Of a DNA stretch of 37,822 nucleotides, positions 27,140 to 37,820 are shown in pieces; the first letter of the stretch is position 1; each line of letters starts with the position of its first letter. The notes beneath the pieces are model-generated. The model saw only the letters and a program-made list of their open reading frames with translations. It did no database searches and was not told where the DNA came from. The DNA lies in assembly GCA_023212695.1 (NCBI GenBank), contig JALCCG010000207.1:1-37822 (forward strand), written 5' to 3'. The DNA comes from Sporisorium sorghi (taxonomy: Eukaryota > Basidiomycota > Ustilaginomycetes > Ustilaginales > Ustilaginaceae). A program made the translations under genes and the position numbers.

Positions 27140-28468
27140 ATGGCATCAGCGATACGGGACTCGAAGCGCGACACGCGCGTGTACGTCGACTACGACGTGG
27201 CTTCTCCGCCTCCCACCCCGGGCGCGGAGTGGGTGCGGTTCGTGCTGATCTCGGACACGCATTCGCAAACAACTCCCGTGCCGGACGGCGACGTGCTGCT
27301 GCATGCGGGCGACCTGACGACGCTGGGGCAGCCGGATGATCTCGCTGCCCAGGTCGCGTGGCTCAAGTGAGTCTTGCCACTACCACAGAACAAGGTTGTG
27401 AATGGTATTGCTGACGTCTACTCTGTCGATTGTGTGTGTGGTACAGGACGTTGCCGCACGCGACGAAGGTGTTTGTGTGCGGGAACCACGACTTTTCTGC
27501 GTGTACGGCGGGCGGGTTCTACGAGACGCGCGGTCGCGAGCTGAATGCAAAGTACAGCGTAAAGGATGCGCCGGACGACGTGGAGCGCGCGAGGGAGGTG
27601 CTCAGTGAGCGGAGCTTGCGCGAGGGCGGGCTGAAGTATCTCGACAACGAGGCGTGGGAGTTCACGGTGGACAGGGAGGAGACGCGGCACCACACGTGGA
27701 AGGTGTGGGGTAGTCCGGTGAGTACCGCTTCGCAGTCAGAGCTTTGCGAGAGATGTATGGCTGATACTGAGGGTTCTTTGTGGACAGTGGTCGCCAGAGT
27801 TCGAAGACTGGGCGTGGAACTACAAGCGCGGCGCCGAGGCTCGAGGTGCGTCCCCTCCCTTCCCTACCACTACACTATCGCTCAAACTGACCCCTTCGCT
27901 CTACAAACAGAGATCCACGCCGGCATCCCAGCGGACATCGACCTGCTCATCACCCACACGCCACCGCAAACGCTCGGCCGCCTCGACGCCATCCACGACG
28001 GCACCCCGGTCGGCTGCGAAGAGCTCACGCGCCGCCTCACCGCCCCGCGCGCCGAACCGCACGCCCTCCGCCCGCTATTGCATGTGTTTGGCCACATTCA
28101 CGAGGCAAGGGGCGTGCATCTGCTCCAGCAGGAGGAGGATGAGACGGTGCTCGTCAATGCGGCGTTGGTCGAGTACGATCAGGACATGTGGAATCTTAAG
28201 CGCGTTTGTAAGTATGAAACGGGCGGGATGGGATCATACAGAGGCGGTGGAGTCAGAGAGAACGAGTTGACTGACGATTGTCTGCTTGTTGACTTGGTCG
28301 GGCGACAGTCTCGTATACCGTCGTGTGCAAGTAAGTAGCTTCTCAGTGGCCAGAAGGAAGAGAGCACACATCTGACTCGAGCTTTGCCTTGCACTCCATC
28401 ACTCTTCTTTTCTGCGCTGCACGTGCAACAGACCGGTCATTGTCGACTTGCGTGTTCCTGCGCCCTAG
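27140..28468 (+). CDS. Calcineurin-like metallophosphoesterase, MPPED/UPF0046 type, 303 aa, six exons
   Basis: Exons are 27140-27366, 27447-27717, 27788-27845, 27911-28207, 28309-28330 and 28432-28468. The introns (80, 70, 65, 101, 101 nt) have GT-AG ends and restore one continuous family sequence. All dinuclear metal-site motifs are present: LISDTHS (D39, H41), HAGDLT (D58), CGNHD (N89, H90), LLITHTPP (H201) and GHIHEARG (H247, H249). The C-terminus LRVPAP after KPVIVDL matches the family end. The protein lacks a signal peptide or membrane segment, so it is probably cytosolic. Homologues are 3',5'-cyclic-nucleotide or general phosphodiesterases with poorly defined substrates. It is the most intron-rich gene in the window; exon 5 is only 22 nt and codes for FSYTVVC. 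Frame reading through introns 2 and 4 without splicing adds non-family sequence. Confidence 0.9.
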
Positions 28469-28822
28469 ACACTCTATGCACTCGACTCGATCGCAATACG
28501 GCAATGTGATGTGGTTGCAGCGCCCTCCTCCAGCTTATGTTTGGGCTTGCAAGACGTTTGAGCTTGTGGCTAGACACCACCGTTTGAGTGTTCTGTGCGC
28601 TTGTGCAGATGTCGAGAGCTGCAGCGAGAAGCTGGGGGTAGAAAGCTCGGAAGTCGGACACAGAAAAAGTCGTGGATTTTCTTTTTTTTTTTTTACCCCT
28701 TTTTGTTGAGAAGAAACTTTTTGAGAAAATTCTCCTCTCTCTCACCGACACCACTCCATCGTCTCGACCACATCCTCAACCTTCATCTCTCTCATCTTTC
28801 AGCTCGGGCACACATCTTCGCC
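28469..28822. promoter_or_regulatory. Spacer between the phosphoesterase gene and YTM1
   Basis: About 350 bp, containing a T13 tract (28682-28694) and a C/T-rich leader. A frame open from 28595 into YTM1 is low-complexity upstream of 28823 and reads the T tract as polyphenylalanine, so it is treated as untranslated. Confidence 0.6.
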
Positions 28823-30391
28823 ATGAGCACAATCACAGACTACGACAGCACCGCGCTCGCCTCGGCCTCCTCCACCACCTCTGCAACCGAACAAACCGTC
28901 CCCATCGTCCTCACCACCTCGCTCGACCAGTATGCGATCCCATCGGGCCCATACATGGTGCCCGTCTCGTGGCGCCGCACGCACCTCTCCACGTTGGTCA
29001 ACAAACTCGTCTCCTCCACCTCCGACACCACCTCCGGCTCCGTTCCATTCGACTTTATCATCGACTCTGCGCTACTCCGTACGACGCTGGGGGAGTACCT
29101 GGACGCGGGCGGGCTGACGTCCGAGTCCACGCTTACGATCGAGTACGTGCGCTCTACGCTGCCCCCCACGCGGTTGGCCGCGTTCGAGCACGACGACTGG
29201 GTCGCCTCCGTCGACTGCTCTTGCGCCCGCGCTAAGGTGTACATGACGAGTAGCTACGATGGCAGCGTCCGCGTGTTTACGCCGGCCAATGCGGCCGAGG
29301 CGGTGTACACGCTGAGCACGGTGAATAGGGCCACGGTGCAGGGCGGGAGGAATGCGTCGCTGACGAGCGCAAAGTGGACCCCGGACGGCGAAGCGGTCGT
29401 GACGGGCGGCATGGACGGTAAGGTGCAGCTGTGGAGTGTTGCTCAAAGTGAGGATGGCGAGTGGAAGAGCAGTAGGAAGTGGGTGGGCGAGGCGCACAAT
29501 GCGCCGGTGAGCGCGGTGGATACGGTGCAGGGCCCGCAGGGCGTGAGTGTGCTCAGTGGTGGATGGGACGGTATTGTTGCGGTGTGGGATGATTTGGGTT
29601 TGAGCTCGAACCAGATCGATTCCGATGCCGACAACAACGACGATGCAGAGCAAGACGAAGGAGCCAGCGCCAAACGCAGAAAGACCGCCAACGGCAGCAG
29701 CAGCAAACCCAGCACCTCTCGCTCCAAACCAGGCCACATCGACCCCACCATAACACTCTACCACGCCCCGCCCACCGCGCACACCGTCACGGGCGCCAAG
29801 AACGTCTTCACCCCCACCTCGCGCGTCACCTCCCTCCTCTTCGAGCGCACCCCCTCCTCCCCCTTCGCAAAAGACACAAACCGCGCCTGGAGCGCAGGCT
29901 ACAACGGCCAGCTCAAAGGCTGGGACCTGGGCGCAGGCGGGATCGTGCATACGTCTTTGTCGCTGCCCTCGTCGACTGCCGAGTCGCGGCCGATGCTGTC
30001 GCTGGCGCAGCTGGCACGCGCGACGCTGGTGACGGGTACGATGGACCGCACTGTGCATGTCTTTGACACGCGCGCGTCGGGTACGTTGGGTGTGAGTGTG
30101 GCGAATGCGCACCGTGGGCCTGTGGACGCGCTTGCGGCGCATCCGTTGGATGGGCATCTGTTTGCGAGCGCGAGCGGGCTGGAAAGCGCGGTCAAGGTGT
30201 GGGACTCGAGGAGCAGTAGGAAGGCGCTGTTCACGCTCGAGACTGCGGCAGCGGCGGGTGGGAAGGCGGAGAAGGGTGTGCTGGCGCTCGACTGGGCGAG
30301 GGACGGGCAGGAGCTCGTCGCCGGAGGCAAGGATAAGCGCATCACTGTGTTCAGGGGCAGCAACATCGGCTTGTCTGACAACAGCGCTTAG
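28823..30391 (+). CDS. YTM1: Ribosome biogenesis WD-repeat protein YTM1 (WDR12), 522 aa
   Basis: A component of the Nop7-Erb1-Ytm1 (PeBoW) complex in the nucleolus, needed for 25S/5.8S rRNA maturation and removed from pre-60S particles by the Rea1 ATPase. The N-terminal NLE/ubiquitin-like domain (about 25-112) includes VPIVLTTSLDQYAIP, VPVSWRRTHLSTLVN and STLTIEYVRS. A WD40 propeller follows from about 120 to the end, with repeat blocks such as HDDWVASVDCS, SYDGSVRVF, GGMDGKVQLW, GGWDGIVAVWDD, GTMDRTVHVFDTR, VKVWDSRS and GGKDKRITVF. An acidic Ser-rich loop with a KRRK basic cluster (about 283-286) interrupts the propeller and may be a nuclear signal. ATG 28823 (GCCATGAGC) is the first methionine giving family-like sequence. 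No intron is present. Confidence 0.95.
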   Translation: MSTITDYDSTALASASSTTSATEQTVPIVLTTSLDQYAIPSGPYMVPVSWRRTHLSTLVNKLVSSTSDTTSGSVPFDFIIDSALLRTTLGEYLDAGGLTSESTLTIEYVRSTLPPTRLAAFEHDDWVASVDCSCARAKVYMTSSYDGSVRVFTPANAAEAVYTLSTVNRATVQGGRNASLTSAKWTPDGEAVVTGGMDGKVQLWSVAQSEDGEWKSSRKWVGEAHNAPVSAVDTVQGPQGVSVLSGGWDGIVAVWDDLGLSSNQIDSDADNNDDAEQDEGASAKRRKTANGSSSKPSTSRSKPGHIDPTITLYHAPPTAHTVTGAKNVFTPTSRVTSLLFERTPSSPFAKDTNRAWSAGYNGQLKGWDLGAGGIVHTSLSLPSSTAESRPMLSLAQLARATLVTGTMDRTVHVFDTRASGTLGVSVANAHRGPVDALAAHPLDGHLFASASGLESAVKVWDSRSSRKALFTLETAAAAGGKAEKGVLALDWARDGQELVAGGKDKRITVFRGSNIGLSDNSA

Positions 30392-30547
30392 GCTCACACA
30401 TTTGTCTCATCTGCAATGCGAGCATTTGCACACTTGAGCACGCATCGTAAATTTACGAACCCACGACTGACTGACTTGCAGAATGCGAATGCGAATGCGA
30501 ATGCGAACCGAAGACCTCGAACCCTCTCAAACCCTAAACTTCGCCAG
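30392..30547. other. Short convergent spacer between YTM1 and the Yippee-like gene
   Basis: About 155 bp between two stop codons on opposite strands. It contains a (GAATGC)4 hexamer array. Both transcript ends must lie here or overlap. Confidence 0.7.
30481..30507. repeat. (GAATGC)4 hexanucleotide array
   Basis: Four perfect GAATGC units plus a partial fifth, in the 3' spacer between YTM1 and the Yippee-like gene. No coding role is apparent. Confidence 0.9.
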
Positions 30548-31062
30548 CTACCAGGCATTGACCTTGCAGAGCGCGACCTTCTCCATGATCCACTTGCCCT
30601 CTTTGTACTTCTGACTCTGCTCCCATGCTTTCCAGTAGTACCAGCCCAGTGTTTTGCCGCAGCCCTTGCAGCTGAGGTCGCAGACCGTGTGGACGCCTGT
30701 GAGCAGGTGGCGGTCCTCCTTATCGCCCAGGGTGGTGTTGAGGGTCGAGGAGAAGAGGTATGCTTTGCCGTCTCGACCAGAGAAGGATTTCGAGATGAGT
30801 TCGTCCTGTAGGTCACAATGGGACAAGAAGCGTTAGCGGGGTGGGATTGATCGGGATAGAGAGGAGGGGCACTTACCTGCAGGGCGAGATGCGCTCCGCA
30901 GTCGGCACACACGTAGCGCGGCGCCGTGTCCGGCAGCCAGTCCAGCGTCGGTGGCGGCAGAGGGTCGGTGGAGGACGGCGAGGAGGCAGACATGGCTGAC
31001 CAGGCGGACGACGAGGGCGACGGCGTCGAGGACGACGAGGATGGCCAAGACGAAGACGCCAT
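30548..31062 (-). CDS. Yippee-family zinc-binding protein (MOH1-like), 147 aa, two exons
   Basis: Exons are 31062-30877 and 30805-30548, with a 71-nt intron (GTAAGT donor, CTACAG acceptor) that keeps frame. The Yippee fold signature CX2C-X52-CX2C is exact: C52, C55, C108 and C111 (YVCADCGAHL and SCKGCGKTLGW). Other family blocks are DELISKSFSGRDGKAYLF, LLTGVHTVCDLSC and KYKEGKWIMEK. A Ser/Pro-rich N-terminal extension of about 45 residues precedes the domain. The only characterised fungal relative, yeast MOH1, is linked to stationary phase and the GID complex; nothing here shows that link beyond RMD5 lying 4 kb away. The start at 31062 has A at -3 and G at +4; an ATG at 31077 would add five residues. 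Confidence 0.9.
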
Positions 31063-31612
31063 CCTGTCTAGCCGCATGTGGTGGATGCTCGACTGGCGTC
31101 TGTCTCTGCGTGTCGGCGGAAAAGGGCTGACGAGATGCTGCGATTCTGAGCTTTTGTAAGGTAGCCCGCTTTGTTGCCAGAGCGTGAGCACGTCGTGTTG
31201 AGAAAGAGTGAGGGTGAGTGGTGGTCTCACTCAGAGATGATCAGGACGAGGAGAAAGGCAGCTTCTGCGCGCAGCCGAGAGAGAAGCGCGCTAAATTGAG
31301 ACTGCACACTCGTCTAGTGCCTCCTCCTCCTCCGCCGCGCAACTTTTTTTTTTTTTTCTTTTCTGGCCGACAGGTTGGACCCTGCATCCCCTCGCTTTTC
31401 TGCTCCCCCGTGGTCGTCCCCTCATCTTCTCACGGCTCTAACTTACTTGATAAACCTGAACCTATTGATTGAGAACTTGAACCGAATGAGAATACAAACA
31501 CACTGAAGCAACCGATTAAAACTGTAAGGAAACACAATGTCGCGGATGCAGCAGCGATCCAGATGCGACGGAGAATCTCCACCTCTGCCTCTTCCGGCAG
31601 AAGTCGTCGCGA
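31063..31612. promoter_or_regulatory. Yippee-like gene promoter and histidine kinase 3' region
   Basis: These 550 bp separate two genes on the minus strand. A T14 tract lies at 31344-31357, following a CCT/CCG-rich stretch. No gene was seen; open frames are short and low-complexity. Confidence 0.6.
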
Positions 31613-34600
31613 TCACGGCCTACCACCAACACTCTTCTTCTGGCTGAGCAAGGAATGCAGCGTGCTGATCAGCTCGACCCTCCTGATCGGCTTGGACACA
31701 TACGCGCTCATACCCGCCTGCAGACACTTCTCCTTGTCGCCCAACATGGCGTGTGCAGTCAGCGCAACAATGGGCACCTGCTCATCGCCCAAGGTCTTTT
31801 CAAACTCTCGGATCGCCATGGTCGCCTCGATACCGCCCATGACCGGCATGCTGACGTCCATCAGAATCACGTCGTACTGCCTCTTCTTGACCGCCATCAC
31901 CGCCAGGTGACCATTGTCGACAATGTCGACCTTGTGACCCTGGTTGGTGAGGATCTTGCATGCGAGCTTCTGGTTGACGACGTTGTCTTCGGCGAGCAGA
32001 ATGTCGTATGTGACCTCGTTGGATCCCTCCGTCGGTGTCGCTGCGGACGACTCGAGCGAAGGCAGCAATGCGTAGTACAGGTCGGCGAGCGAGGTGGGCG
32101 TGTTGATGTACGAGCTGATGCCGTGGTCCAAGCAGTAGGTCAAGTTGAGCGTCAACTGCGCCGGAGAGACGAGGTTGATGGGGATGTAGCGCAGGTGCTC
32201 GACATTGCGCAGGTCCTCAACCACGGCCAGCGAGTCGGCAATGATGGCATCGATGCGAGGCATGCCGCGCTTGCGATGCGACGCCTCGTCGACGCTGTGC
32301 ACCGTGAACGGCTTCAAGCCAAGCTCCTCGATCATGGCCTGCACACCCGTCTGGTCGTGCAGCGTGTCCAGGTAGAAGATATTGCGCCCGGCGTACGGTC
32401 GGATCTTCTCCTTGACCTGATCCGGCGAGATCTGATCCAGCTTGACCACCATGGTAAAGAAGAAATCAGATCCCTTGCCGTAATTACTTCGCACCCAGAG
32501 ATCGCCTCCCATGAGGTTGACGAGCCGTCTCGAGATGGACAGACCGAGACCTGTACCTCCGTACTTTCGTGTTGTCGAGCCGTCGGCCTGGCAGAAGGTG
32601 TCAAAGATGACGTCGAGCTTGTCCTGCTTGATACCGATACCCGAGTCCGAGGCGCAGAACTCGAGCATGGCCTGGTTGCTGTTGACCATCTTGGAGAGCT
32701 TGCACTTGAGCGCGACGCGTCCACCTGCATCGGTAAACTTGACCGCATTGCCGATAAGGTTGGTGATGATCTGCTTGAGTCGGAGCGCATCGCCAATGAG
32801 CGGATCTGGGCAGTCGGGGGCCACCTCGTACATGAGGTTGAGCTTCTTCTGCGTCGCTCGTACCGAGAGCGTCTTGAGCACACTGAAGACAATGCCTCGC
32901 AGTGAAAATGGAATCTCCTCGACGTTCATGCGACCGGCTTCGATCTTGGAGATATCGAGAATGTCGTCAATGATGGCCAGCAGGTTGCCAGCGAGCGTCG
33001 ACACGGTGACGAGGTTCTCACGCTGCGAGCGCGACAGCTCGGTCTCGAGCGTGAGTGCCGTCATACCAATGATACCGTTCATGGGCGTTCGGATCTCGTG
33101 CGACATGTTGGCCAGGAACTCGGACTTGGATCGGTTGGCCAGCTCGGCGGCCTCCCTGGCCGCCGTGTTCTTCTGGATGCTGTCGCGCAGACTGTACACC
33201 ATCTGGTTGATCTTGGTCTTGAGCGAGTCCATCTCACCAGACGCCTCGACGGTGACAAAGCGTGTGAAGTCACCGTCTGTGGCGGCGGCGGTGATCTGGG
33301 CGAACGCTCGCACCTGCGACGTGAGGTTGTTGGCCATGATGTTGACGTTGTCCGTAATCTCGCCCCAGGTACCCTCGATGTCCTTCTTCTGCGCCTGCAC
33401 ACCGAGCTTGCCCTCGGTACCCACCTCGCGGGCCACACGCGTCACCTCGGAGGCGAAGAAGCTGAGCTGGTCAATCATGTTGTTGATCGTGTTGACGAGG
33501 TCGAGCATCTCTCCCGAGACGGGGATGGTCACCTTTTGCGTGAGATCACCGCGTGCTACCGCCGTGGTGGCGTGTGCGATGGCACGCACCTGGAGCGTCA
33601 AGTTGGCGGCCATGGTGTTGACCGAGTCCGTAAGGTCCTTCCAGGTGCCGCCCACGCCGAGCACGGTGGCGCGACCACCGAGCTTGCCTTCGGTACCGAC
33701 CTCCTTGGCTACTCGCGTCACCTCGAACGAGAAGGTACGCAAGGACTCGACCATGTTGTTGACTGTGAGCTTGAGGTCGAGGAACTCGCCGCTCACCTCG
33801 ACGTTGATGGTCTTGCTAAGGTCACCGCGCGCTACAGCCGTGGTAACGGTGGCGATGGAACGCACCTGCGTGGTGAGGTTGCTGGCCATCATGTTGACGC
33901 GCTCCGTGAGCACCTGCCACTGACCCTTGACGTCATTGACCTTGGCCTGTCCTCCGAGACGGCCTTCTGTGCCTACCTCGACGGACACGCGGATGATCTC
34001 GTCCGAGAGCGTCTTGAGTTGGCTAACCATGTTGTTGACCGTGAGCTTCAATTCCAGAATCTCTCCCTTGACGTCGACGGTGATGAACTCGGTGAGCACA
34101 CCCTCGGCTACGCACTTGGTGACGCGCGCAATCTCTCGCACTTGCGAAGTCAGGTTGTCGGCCATCTTATTGACGTTCTCGGTCAAGTCCTTCCAGGTGC
34201 CCTCGACGTTGGGAACGTGCGCCTGACCGCCGAGCTTGCCGTACGTTCCGACTTCCATGGACATGCGGATGACTTCGCTGGCAAAGATGCGCAGCTGACC
34301 CACCATCGAGTTGACGGTGTCCTTGAGCTGCGCCATCTCACCCTCGGCGTCAATGTCGATGGTCTTGGTGAGGTCTCCCTTGGCGACGGCGGTGGTGACC
34401 ATGCCGATGGAACGCACCTGGCCCGTGAGGTTGGAACACATGCGGTTGACGTTGTCGGTGAGCTCCTTCCAAACACCTTGGACGCCGGGGACATTGGCTT
34501 GACCGCCGAGCTGACCTTTGCTGCCGACCTCGCGCGAGACACGCGTGACCTCGGTGGAAAAGTGGCGAAGCTGGTCGACCATGACGTTGATCGTGACCTT

Positions 34601-35771
34601 GAGTTCGAGAATCTCTCCGTCGGCTTCGACTTCGATCTTTTGCGAGAGGTCACCGCGAGCGACGGCCTTTGTGACGAGCGCAACACCTCGTACCTGGTTG
34701 GTGAGGTTGGCAGCGAGGCGGTTGACGACGTCCTTGAGCTCCTTCCAGGTTCCCTCGACGCCGTGCACCTCGGCCTGGCCACCGAGCTTTCCTTGTGTTC
34801 CTACTTCGAGCGAGACACGGGTGACCTCGGCGGCGAAGTGCGAAAGACGGTCGACCATCTGGTTGATGATATCCTTGAGCTCGACCATGACGTGACCTTG
34901 AACGGGGACGGTGATGTGCTGCGAGAGGTCTCCAAAGGCGACGGCCTTGCAGACGCGTGCGATGTCCTGAACCTGAGCCTTGAGCAGACGCAGCTCCTCT
35001 TGGGCCGAGAGGCCGCTCTCGTCGTTGTAGCGTTCGAACGAGGCGATGGGGTCGTCGGTGCGCGAGACTTGGCCGCCGAGCAGCACTGGGCCGTTGAGAC
35101 CCATGCCGAGCGGATAGCTGAGCGGGTAGGTGGAGCTCTGTGGTTGGGCGTGCGAGAGTGGGTAGGGGAAAGGCTTGCCGAAGAAGAGGTTGCGGCCGTG
35201 GGCGTGGTCGGCGGGCTCCTCCTCGGCGCCAGGCGTGCGAACGAGCTCCTGGCTGCGGGCGACGACTTCGAGGTGGTCTTCTGCTCGCCAGAGTCGTTCT
35301 GCAAGCTTGCCGAGATTTGCCTCGATGGCCTTGGTGCGCTCGTCGCTGTGTGCTGAGCTGAACTGCGGCAGAGGGAGGCTGACGGTTCCCTCGAAGTCCT
35401 TGTCGTCGAGGTCAATGGAGGCGACGTCGTCGGCGATGTCCTTGCCGTTTGCCGCGGCTGCGAGGAGTACAAGTGCGGGCAAAGGAAAGCAAGACATTGT
35501 GAGCATTCACACTGTCTGCAGATCAATGTGCGAAACGAACTTGACTCTACTTACCATGCGGAACCTTTTCGTTTCGGGTTGGGTCGCGCGACATGGCACG
35601 AAGCACGGCGGGTGGTGGTTTCGAGTTGACCAATGTCTGTGTGATGAGAAGGAGATGATCGAGGAAATCGCTGGGGAGCGAGGCGAGATCTGGAAGCGGC
35701 GATGAGGTCTGGCGCGCCATGAAGGGCGCCTGGTTGGGCAGCGCCGACTGCCCATTGAGTGTGGCCACCAT
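31613..35771 (-). CDS. NIK1: Group III hybrid histidine kinase with HAMP repeats (NIK1/OS-1 type), 1353 aa
   Basis: The family senses osmotic and other stress, signals through Ypd1-Ssk1 to the Hog1 MAP kinase, and is the target pathway of phenylpyrrole and dicarboximide fungicides. Coding sequence: 35771-35555 joined to 35457-31613, with a 97-nt intron (GTAAGT donor, CTCGCAG acceptor after a pyrimidine tract). From about residue 240, six full 92-residue HAMP units and a partial seventh repeat the pattern VA.GDL, then EVGT.GKLGGQA and GTWK.LT. The histidine kinase follows: H-box [10 protein letters not shown] with phospho-acceptor H859, N-box [11 protein letters not shown] and G-box GTGLGLS. 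The C-terminal receiver has phospho-acceptor D1273 in ILMDVSMP, with AEDN and SKP also present. There are no membrane segments, as usual for the group. The start at 35771 has A at -3 and G at +4; an in-frame ATG at 35861 would add 30 residues. Confidence 0.94.
32668..32730 (-). other. Hybrid kinase ATPase-domain segment between N-box and G-box
   Basis: Part of the kinase HATPase domain, coding for [19 protein letters not shown] and neighbouring residues. It lies just upstream of the DSGIGI G1 motif. It is listed only to mark that the ATP-binding boxes (N, G1, G2) are intact, with no frame break. Confidence 0.6.
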
Positions 35772-36950
35772 GATTGTGTGATTTGGGTTATGGAGGGTGA
35801 TGGTTTGTTGTAATCTTGTGCTCGATTGTGGAGGATGGGATGGATGGGAAACGCGCGACATGAGCGTGCGACCAGCACGAGTCTAGGATGCTATGTTGCA
35901 CGCAGCTTTGGCGTGTGACGAGTGGTCGAAGAGGGATGGGCGGGATGAGAATGAGCAGGGGAGCGGTTGCGGAGCGAAACGGCGCTTGACGTGTCAAGAG
36001 GCCAAGGACGGGAATACGAGCGAATGCTGGAACACGGATCACAGTATGTAGACGAAGGTGATCGACATGCTTTGCGCGCGGCGAGGATGGACGGACTGGA
36101 CTGGGTTGGAACACGACAAAAGTGGCAGCACGCTGCAAAGAGAGGCGCGAGATGCTAACCGGAGCACACGCGTAGTAGACCAGGGAACGCGGTGGGTGCA
36201 AAAGAGGCGAGCCGCGGATAAAAACGAGGTGGATGCGAATGAATCCGGGAGAGCCAGCCGCTGTATCCTCGCGATGGTCGAGATCCGTTGCAGAGAGAAG
36301 CGATGACCGATTGCAGGGGTGTCGGTTGGCGGTGTAAGCTACCAGCACGCAACTACGATGAGCGACAGAGCGGATCTCTGAGGTGTTGCGGAAGGAGAAA
36401 GGATGATGGAAAAGAAGAGATATGAATGGCGACGGATAACAGGCAAAGGAGAAGGGCTAGCTAGCACGCGAGAGCGACAAGCTAAACAAGGGTCGTTAAG
36501 GCAAGAAAGCGCTTTTCTCGCTGGAAAGCGAAAATCAGGCGAAAGGCAAACAAGAAGGGCTTTTGGCAGGCGAAGCCTTAACCTTGGCTGTGAGGGCAAC
36601 AAGGGCAAGCAGACAAAGGGCAGAGCAGCAGGCAGCACGCGCACGGGCACCATAGGCGAGAAAAACAGCACACAAGCACGCACGCAAGCAACGCAGCGCA
36701 GAAAGAAAATGCAAACTGCAGCGCAAGCGAGGCTGAGCGTGTCTCAAAAAAAAAAAAAAGCCCTCCGCCGCCACCAAGCGCGAGGGTGACGAGCAAGCCT
36801 AGCAAGCCAGCCTGCTGTCTCTGCCGTGTCGGAGCTCGATTTTGATGAACATGACACGCACTTCCGCTGGGGGGGGTTTTTTTTGTGGTTCTAGAGCACG
36901 CTGTTGAGCGCCAAAAGAGAGGGGCACCTGAAAGATGTGATTTTTGCACC

Positions 36951-36967
36951 TTTTTTTTTTTTTTTTT
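36951..36967. repeat. T17 homopolymer tract
   Basis: An uninterrupted T run in the region upstream of the kinase. It lies between two A tracts (36746-36759 and 37308-37336). Confidence 0.9.
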
Positions 36968-37775
36968 CGGGCGCATTGGAGGATGAGAGACCCTTGAAGA
37001 TTTGCCTTGCTTGTTTGTTGACTGAGAGAGAACCCGTGAATTTGGATACTGTAGGCGAGAAGTTGGTAAAAACGAGCGACGAGGGCACTTGACCAGTCAA
37101 AGCCCAAAATTTCGGAGAGAGAAACGAACGAGCCTTGGGGGCAGAAGCTACTGATGAGAACGGGCAGAGAGGGCAAAAGGGCTCGAGATTCTCTTGCGCG
37201 CGCCCTGCTTTGGAAGAGCCAGCCGCACAACGCAGCTCTCTCTCTCTCTCTGTGCAGCGCTTCGGATCGGCACCGCTTGCATTTGGCTTGCAGATTGCAA
37301 CCTTGCGAAAAAAAAAAAAAAAAAAGAAAAAAAAAATTCAGCCGGCATTGCAACTCAGCGTTGCAACTCAGCTGGCACGCATCTCTTCCCGTCGTTTCGG
37401 TTGAAGCTCCTCCGCCTCCTTGAGGGGAGAAAAAAGCCATCTACACGCCGCCACCCTAAAGAAAGGGGCCAAGCAGCATGATGAATCAGGCCTACAGCAT
37501 CAAGGCATGCAAGCTTTGTGAGAGAGAGACCTTGTTCGCGCGCCCAGCCTCGAGGTGTCACGCACGCTGCGCTCTGCATGTGATCGGACAAGCCAAGCCA
37601 CCTCGCTTTTCATTGGCGCGCTAACCAGACGGCAACAGAGCAGAGCAAGCCTTGTTTTTTCTCCGTCAAAAAAAAAACAAAAAAGTTCGCTCACAATGGG
37701 GATCCCTCAGTTGTTCAGCAGCGCCTGAAGCTAACATGTATCACATAGATGTGGAATTCACGTAGGTATGGAATT

Positions 37776-37820
37776 GAGGGGGACTTGCAAAATTTGGGCC
37801 AAAACAGGCAAGTCCCCCTC
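37776..37820. repeat. Perfect 13-bp inverted repeat at the window edge
   Basis: The left arm GAGGGGGACTTGC (37776-37788) is exactly reverse-complementary to the right arm GCAAGTCCCCCTC (37808-37820), with a 19-nt A/T-rich loop. The repeat ends 2 bp before the window edge, so a longer structure could continue outside. Confidence 0.9.

Noticed and set aside
5663..28468. A functional secretory gene cluster (GPI16, KNR4, glucosidase I, SEC16)
   Set aside because: The genes are in mixed orientation, interspersed with a DNA repair gene and a small zinc protein gene, and no shared unique promoter element was seen. Coincidental neighbourhood is the simpler reading.
30394..31230. A single unspliced 278-codon minus-strand frame over the Yippee-like gene
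   Set aside because: The distal part is in the wrong frame for the Yippee domain. Splicing 30877 to 30805 restores the exact CX2C-X52-CX2C signature.
33098..35356. A 752-codon open frame on the + strand opposite the histidine kinase HAMP repeats
   Set aside because: It is antisense to a strongly conserved domain array. It is open because the GC-rich, biased codons of the repeated units lack stop complements, and it repeats with the same period. Its protein resembles no family I know.
35788..36348. A 186-codon minus-strand open frame upstream of the histidine kinase
   Set aside because: It lies in probable promoter or leader DNA, has Ser/Pro/Leu/Arg-rich composition without a domain, and has competing frames.
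37696..37728. A tiny open frame starting MGIPQLF, reminiscent of the N-termini of some 5' nucleases
   Set aside because: It stops after ten codons and I see no donor site before the stop to join it to a further exon. The window ends too soon to test a gene to the right.
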